A stretch of DNA of 7,497 nt from DASQWP01 sp050697555 (GTDB lineage: Bacteria > Actinomycetota > Thermoleophilia > Gaiellales > Gaiellaceae): the NCBI GenBank assembly GCA_050697555.1, contig JBOHAD010000098.1, positions 1-7,497 of the forward strand, in the 5' to 3' direction. The translations under genes and the position numbers were made by a program. Positions 6,058 to 7,497 of the stretch are shown here, piece by piece. How positions within the stretch are numbered: position 1 is the first letter of the stretch; every line of letters begins with the position of its first letter. The notes beneath the pieces were generated by a model. The model had not been told where the DNA came from. It did not search any database and saw only the letters and a program-made list of their open reading frames with translations.

Positions 6058-6135
6058 CTAGAAGCTGAAGCGGGTGAGCTTCCGGAGCAGACCCAGGCGG
6101 ATCAGGCTCGGCTTCGCGTATGCGCGCTTGGTCAT
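6058..6135 (-). CDS. Short RiPP-like precursor peptide 1 (25 residues, RFSF tail)
   Basis: The peptide reads MTKRAYAKPSLIRLGLLR then KLTRFSF. It is the paralogue of the peptide at 3935-4006 and has the same leader pattern: Y6, P9, L11, G15, T21, then RFSF and stop. Its three differences from the other copy after the Tyr (S/T, I/T, K/T) fall in the leader; the last six residues LTRFSF are identical. The ATG at 6135 gives a length close to the paralogue; a GTG seven codons upstream would also be in frame. The ribosome site is poor (GATGGA), in contrast to peptide 2. It lies 53 bases after the glutamine-synthetase-like gene, separated from the RiPP enzyme genes by the secreted-protein gene. It may serve the same PqqD-like, protease and kinase proteins in trans. 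The frame stays open far upstream across glnT, but that is an Arg-rich shadow reading. Confidence 0.8.
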   Translation of the reverse strand: MTKRAYAKPSLIRLGLLRKLTRFSF

Positions 6136-6141
6136 GCGTCC

Positions 6142-6170
6142 ATCATCGAGCACGCGACCGCGCTGGACAA
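6142..6170 (-). promoter_or_regulatory. Possible promoter giving a leaderless peptide 1 message
   Basis: On the minus strand TTGTCC (6165-6170) and GATGAT (6142-6147) match the -35 and -10 consensus at four of six bases each, with an ideal 17-base gap. Transcription would begin at or next to the peptide ATG, which would explain the missing Shine-Dalgarno. The match is modest in GC-rich DNA and could be chance. Confidence 0.3.
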
Positions 6171-6188
6171 CTAGACGTGGGAGTAGGT

Positions 6189-7497
6189 CTAGAACCGAGT
6201 CAGGTACTCCTGGATCTCCCAGGGCGTCACCTGCTCGTGGTAGCGGCTCCACTCCTCGCGCTTCACGCGGACGTAGTAGTCGATGTAGTCCTCGTCGCGG
6301 CCCCGCCCGAGGGCGGTGCGGAGGACGTCGTCGCGCTCGAGCTCCTCCGTCGCGTCGAGGAGGTTGGCCGGAAGCGTCTCGAGCCCGCGCCCGCGGAGCT
6401 CGTCGTACGGAACGGCGTAGAGGTTGTCCGAGTTCGGGTCGCCCGGGTCGAGGCCGTTCTCGATCCCGTCGAGGCCTGCGGCGAGGACGACCGCTGCGGC
6501 CAGGTACGGGTTGCAGGCGCCGTCGATCGTGCGGTCCTCGACGCGGCCCGGCCCCGGGATGCGGAGCATCTGCGTGCGGTTGTTGTAGCCGTAGGAGATC
6601 CAGACCGGCGACCACGTCGCGCCGCTCGCCGTCGTCCCCACCTTGAGCCTCTTGTAGGAGTTGACGGTCGGCGCGGTCACGGCGCTGTAGGCGCGCGCGT
6701 GCTTCTTCAGGCCGGCGATGAAGCGGTATGCGGTCTCCGAGAGCCCGAGGCCGCGCGGGTCGTTCTCGTCGAGGAAGGCGTTCGAGTCGCCGTCCCAGAG
6801 CGACATGTGGAAGTGGCAGCCGTTGCCGGTCAGGTGCGTGAACGGCTTCGGCATGAACGTGGCGATCATCCCGCCCCGCTCCGCCAGGACATGGACCATG
6901 TAGCGGAAGAAGATCGCCCGGTCGCAGCTGACGAGAGCGTCCGCGTACGTGAAGTTCTGCTCGAACTGGCCGTTCGCGTCCTCGTGGTCGTTCGCGTAGT
7001 TGCCCCAGCCGAGGCCGTTCACGTACGTCGAGACCGTGGTGAGGAAGTCGAGGTTGCGCGTGAGCCCGACGAGGTCGTAGCAGGGCTTCTCGAGCGTGTC
7101 GTGCGGGTCGGCGAGCTCGATCGCCCCGTCCTCGCGCTTCCGGACGAGGAAGTACTCGAGCTCGAGACCCATCTTGAAGTCGAAGCCCCTCTGCCTCGCC
7201 TTCTCGAGCTGGCGGCGCAGGATCGTGCGCGGGTCGTACGGCCACGCCTCGCCGTCGACGGTGATGTCGCACGCGAAGCGCGCGACCGTCGGTTCCCAGG
7301 GCAGCTGGGTGAAGCTCCCGACGTCCGGAATGGCCGCGATGTCCGGGTCGCTCGGCATCTGGCCGATCTCACCGGCCGCGAAGCCGGCGAAGCCGGCGCC
7401 TTCGCTCAAGAGGTCGTCCAGATTCTGAGCCGGGACGAGCTTCGCGCTGGGGCGGGCGTACATGTCGACGAACTGCGCGAAGAAGAACTTGATCTCT
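6189..7497 (-). CDS. glnT: GlnT-type glutamine synthetase family enzyme (5' end missing), possible gamma-glutamylmethylamide synthetase
   Basis: This is at least 435 residues of a glutamine-synthetase-fold ligase that joins glutamate to ammonia, or to methylamine in GmaS, using ATP. Counting from the internal Met at 7463, the visible sites are the metal ligands in MGLELEYFL (98-106, Glu101 and Glu103), NDHEDANGQFEQNF (158-171), the ATP/metal motif NGCHFHMS (214-221), KRL (271-273) and NNRTQMLRIPGPGRVEDRTIDGACNPY (294-320, with the glutamate-binding Arg). Reading continues upstream to the window edge as EIKFFFAQFVD, which matches the family N-terminus, so the Met at 7463 is not the start. The VDMYARPSAKLVPA segment lacks the DGxxRGK-type latch of ordinary GlnA and fits the GlnT/GmaS group. 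The GlxBCD genes on the same strand support a linked nitrogen or methylamine pathway. Substrate cannot be settled from this sequence. Confidence 0.9.
   Translation of the reverse strand, partial: EIKFFFAQFVDMYARPSAKLVPAQNLDDLLSEGAGFAGFAAGEIGQMPSDPDIAAIPDVGSFTQLPWEPTVARFACDITVDGEAWPYDPRTILRRQLEKARQRGFDFKMGLELEYFLVRKREDGAIELADPHDTLEKPCYDLVGLTRNLDFLTTVSTYVNGLGWGNYANDHEDANGQFEQNFTYADALVSCDRAIFFRYMVHVLAERGGMIATFMPKPFTHLTGNGCHFHMSLWDGDSNAFLDENDPRGLGLSETAYRFIAGLKKHARAYSAVTAPTVNSYKRLKVGTTASGATWSPVWISYGYNNRTQMLRIPGPGRVEDRTIDGACNPYLAAAVVLAAGLDGIENGLDPGDPNSDNLYAVPYDELRGRGLETLPANLLDATEELERDDVLRTALGRGRDEDYIDYYVRVKREEWSRYHEQVTPWEIQEYLTRF

Noticed and set aside
6189..6203. The glutamine-synthetase-like protein ends in LTRF, like the LTRFSF of the peptides
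   Set aside because: As I recall the family, GlnT-type enzymes commonly end in YLT-x-F, the codons differ from those of the peptides, and only four residues are shared. Probably chance.
6058..7272. Peptide 1 as the tail of a 404-residue protein
   Set aside because: The upstream part is an Arg/Pro-rich shadow frame of the glutamine-synthetase-like gene. Only the last 25 codons have a conserved paralogue.
1..7497. tRNA, rRNA, CRISPR array, insertion sequence or integrase
   Set aside because: No cloverleaf, repeat-spacer pattern, terminal inverted repeats with transposase, or recombinase motif was seen on either strand.

Overview
The window is a GC-rich bacterial segment in which every supportable gene lies on the minus strand. 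The base composition, the frequent TTG starts and the gene families suggest a high-GC actinobacterium, possibly of the Thermoleophilia/Gaiellales type. That placement is inference; there is no rRNA or other marker gene here. Both ends cut a gene: the 5' end of a glutamine-synthetase-like gene is lost beyond 7497, and the 3' end of a glutamate-synthase-like gene is lost beyond position 1.

In transcription order (right to left) the layout is as follows. (1) glnT-type glutamine synthetase family enzyme, 7497-6189, partial. (2) A 25-residue peptide gene, 6135-6058, followed by a strong hairpin. (3) A structured, gene-free stretch of about 240 bases. (4) A 597-residue secreted protein with bacterial Ig-like domains, 5814-4021. 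(5) A second, 23-residue peptide gene, 4006-3935, with its Shine-Dalgarno overlapping the stop of the secreted protein, followed by a perfect 13-bp hairpin. (6) A tight three-gene block: PqqD-like recognition protein, lasso-B2-like transglutaminase-fold protease, HPr-kinase-like kinase (3860-2172). (7) glxB-glxC-glxD, overlapping genes for a three-part glutamate-synthase-like enzyme (2092-1).

The outer genes (glnT and glxBCD) form a recognisable nitrogen-assimilation set. In several bacteria the same families make gamma-glutamylmethylamide and N-methylglutamate from methylamine. The inner part is a RiPP-type (ribosomally made, modified peptide) cassette sitting between them.

The most interesting feature is the pair of tiny peptides. 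They share 17 of 20 aligned residues, and 7 of the 17 identical codons carry silent changes, so selection appears to act on the peptide. Both carry the lasso-leader pattern Y-x2-P-x-L-x3-G-x5-T, yet both stop four residues after that Thr with the identical tail RFSF. No lasso ring could form from so short a core, and no lasso cyclase (asparagine-synthetase-like) is present. A PqqD-like protein, a leader-protease-like protein and a kinase are present. This looks like an unusual short-core or leader-only peptide system. One possibility is phosphorylation of the Ser in RFSF and release of a very short product; this is inference.
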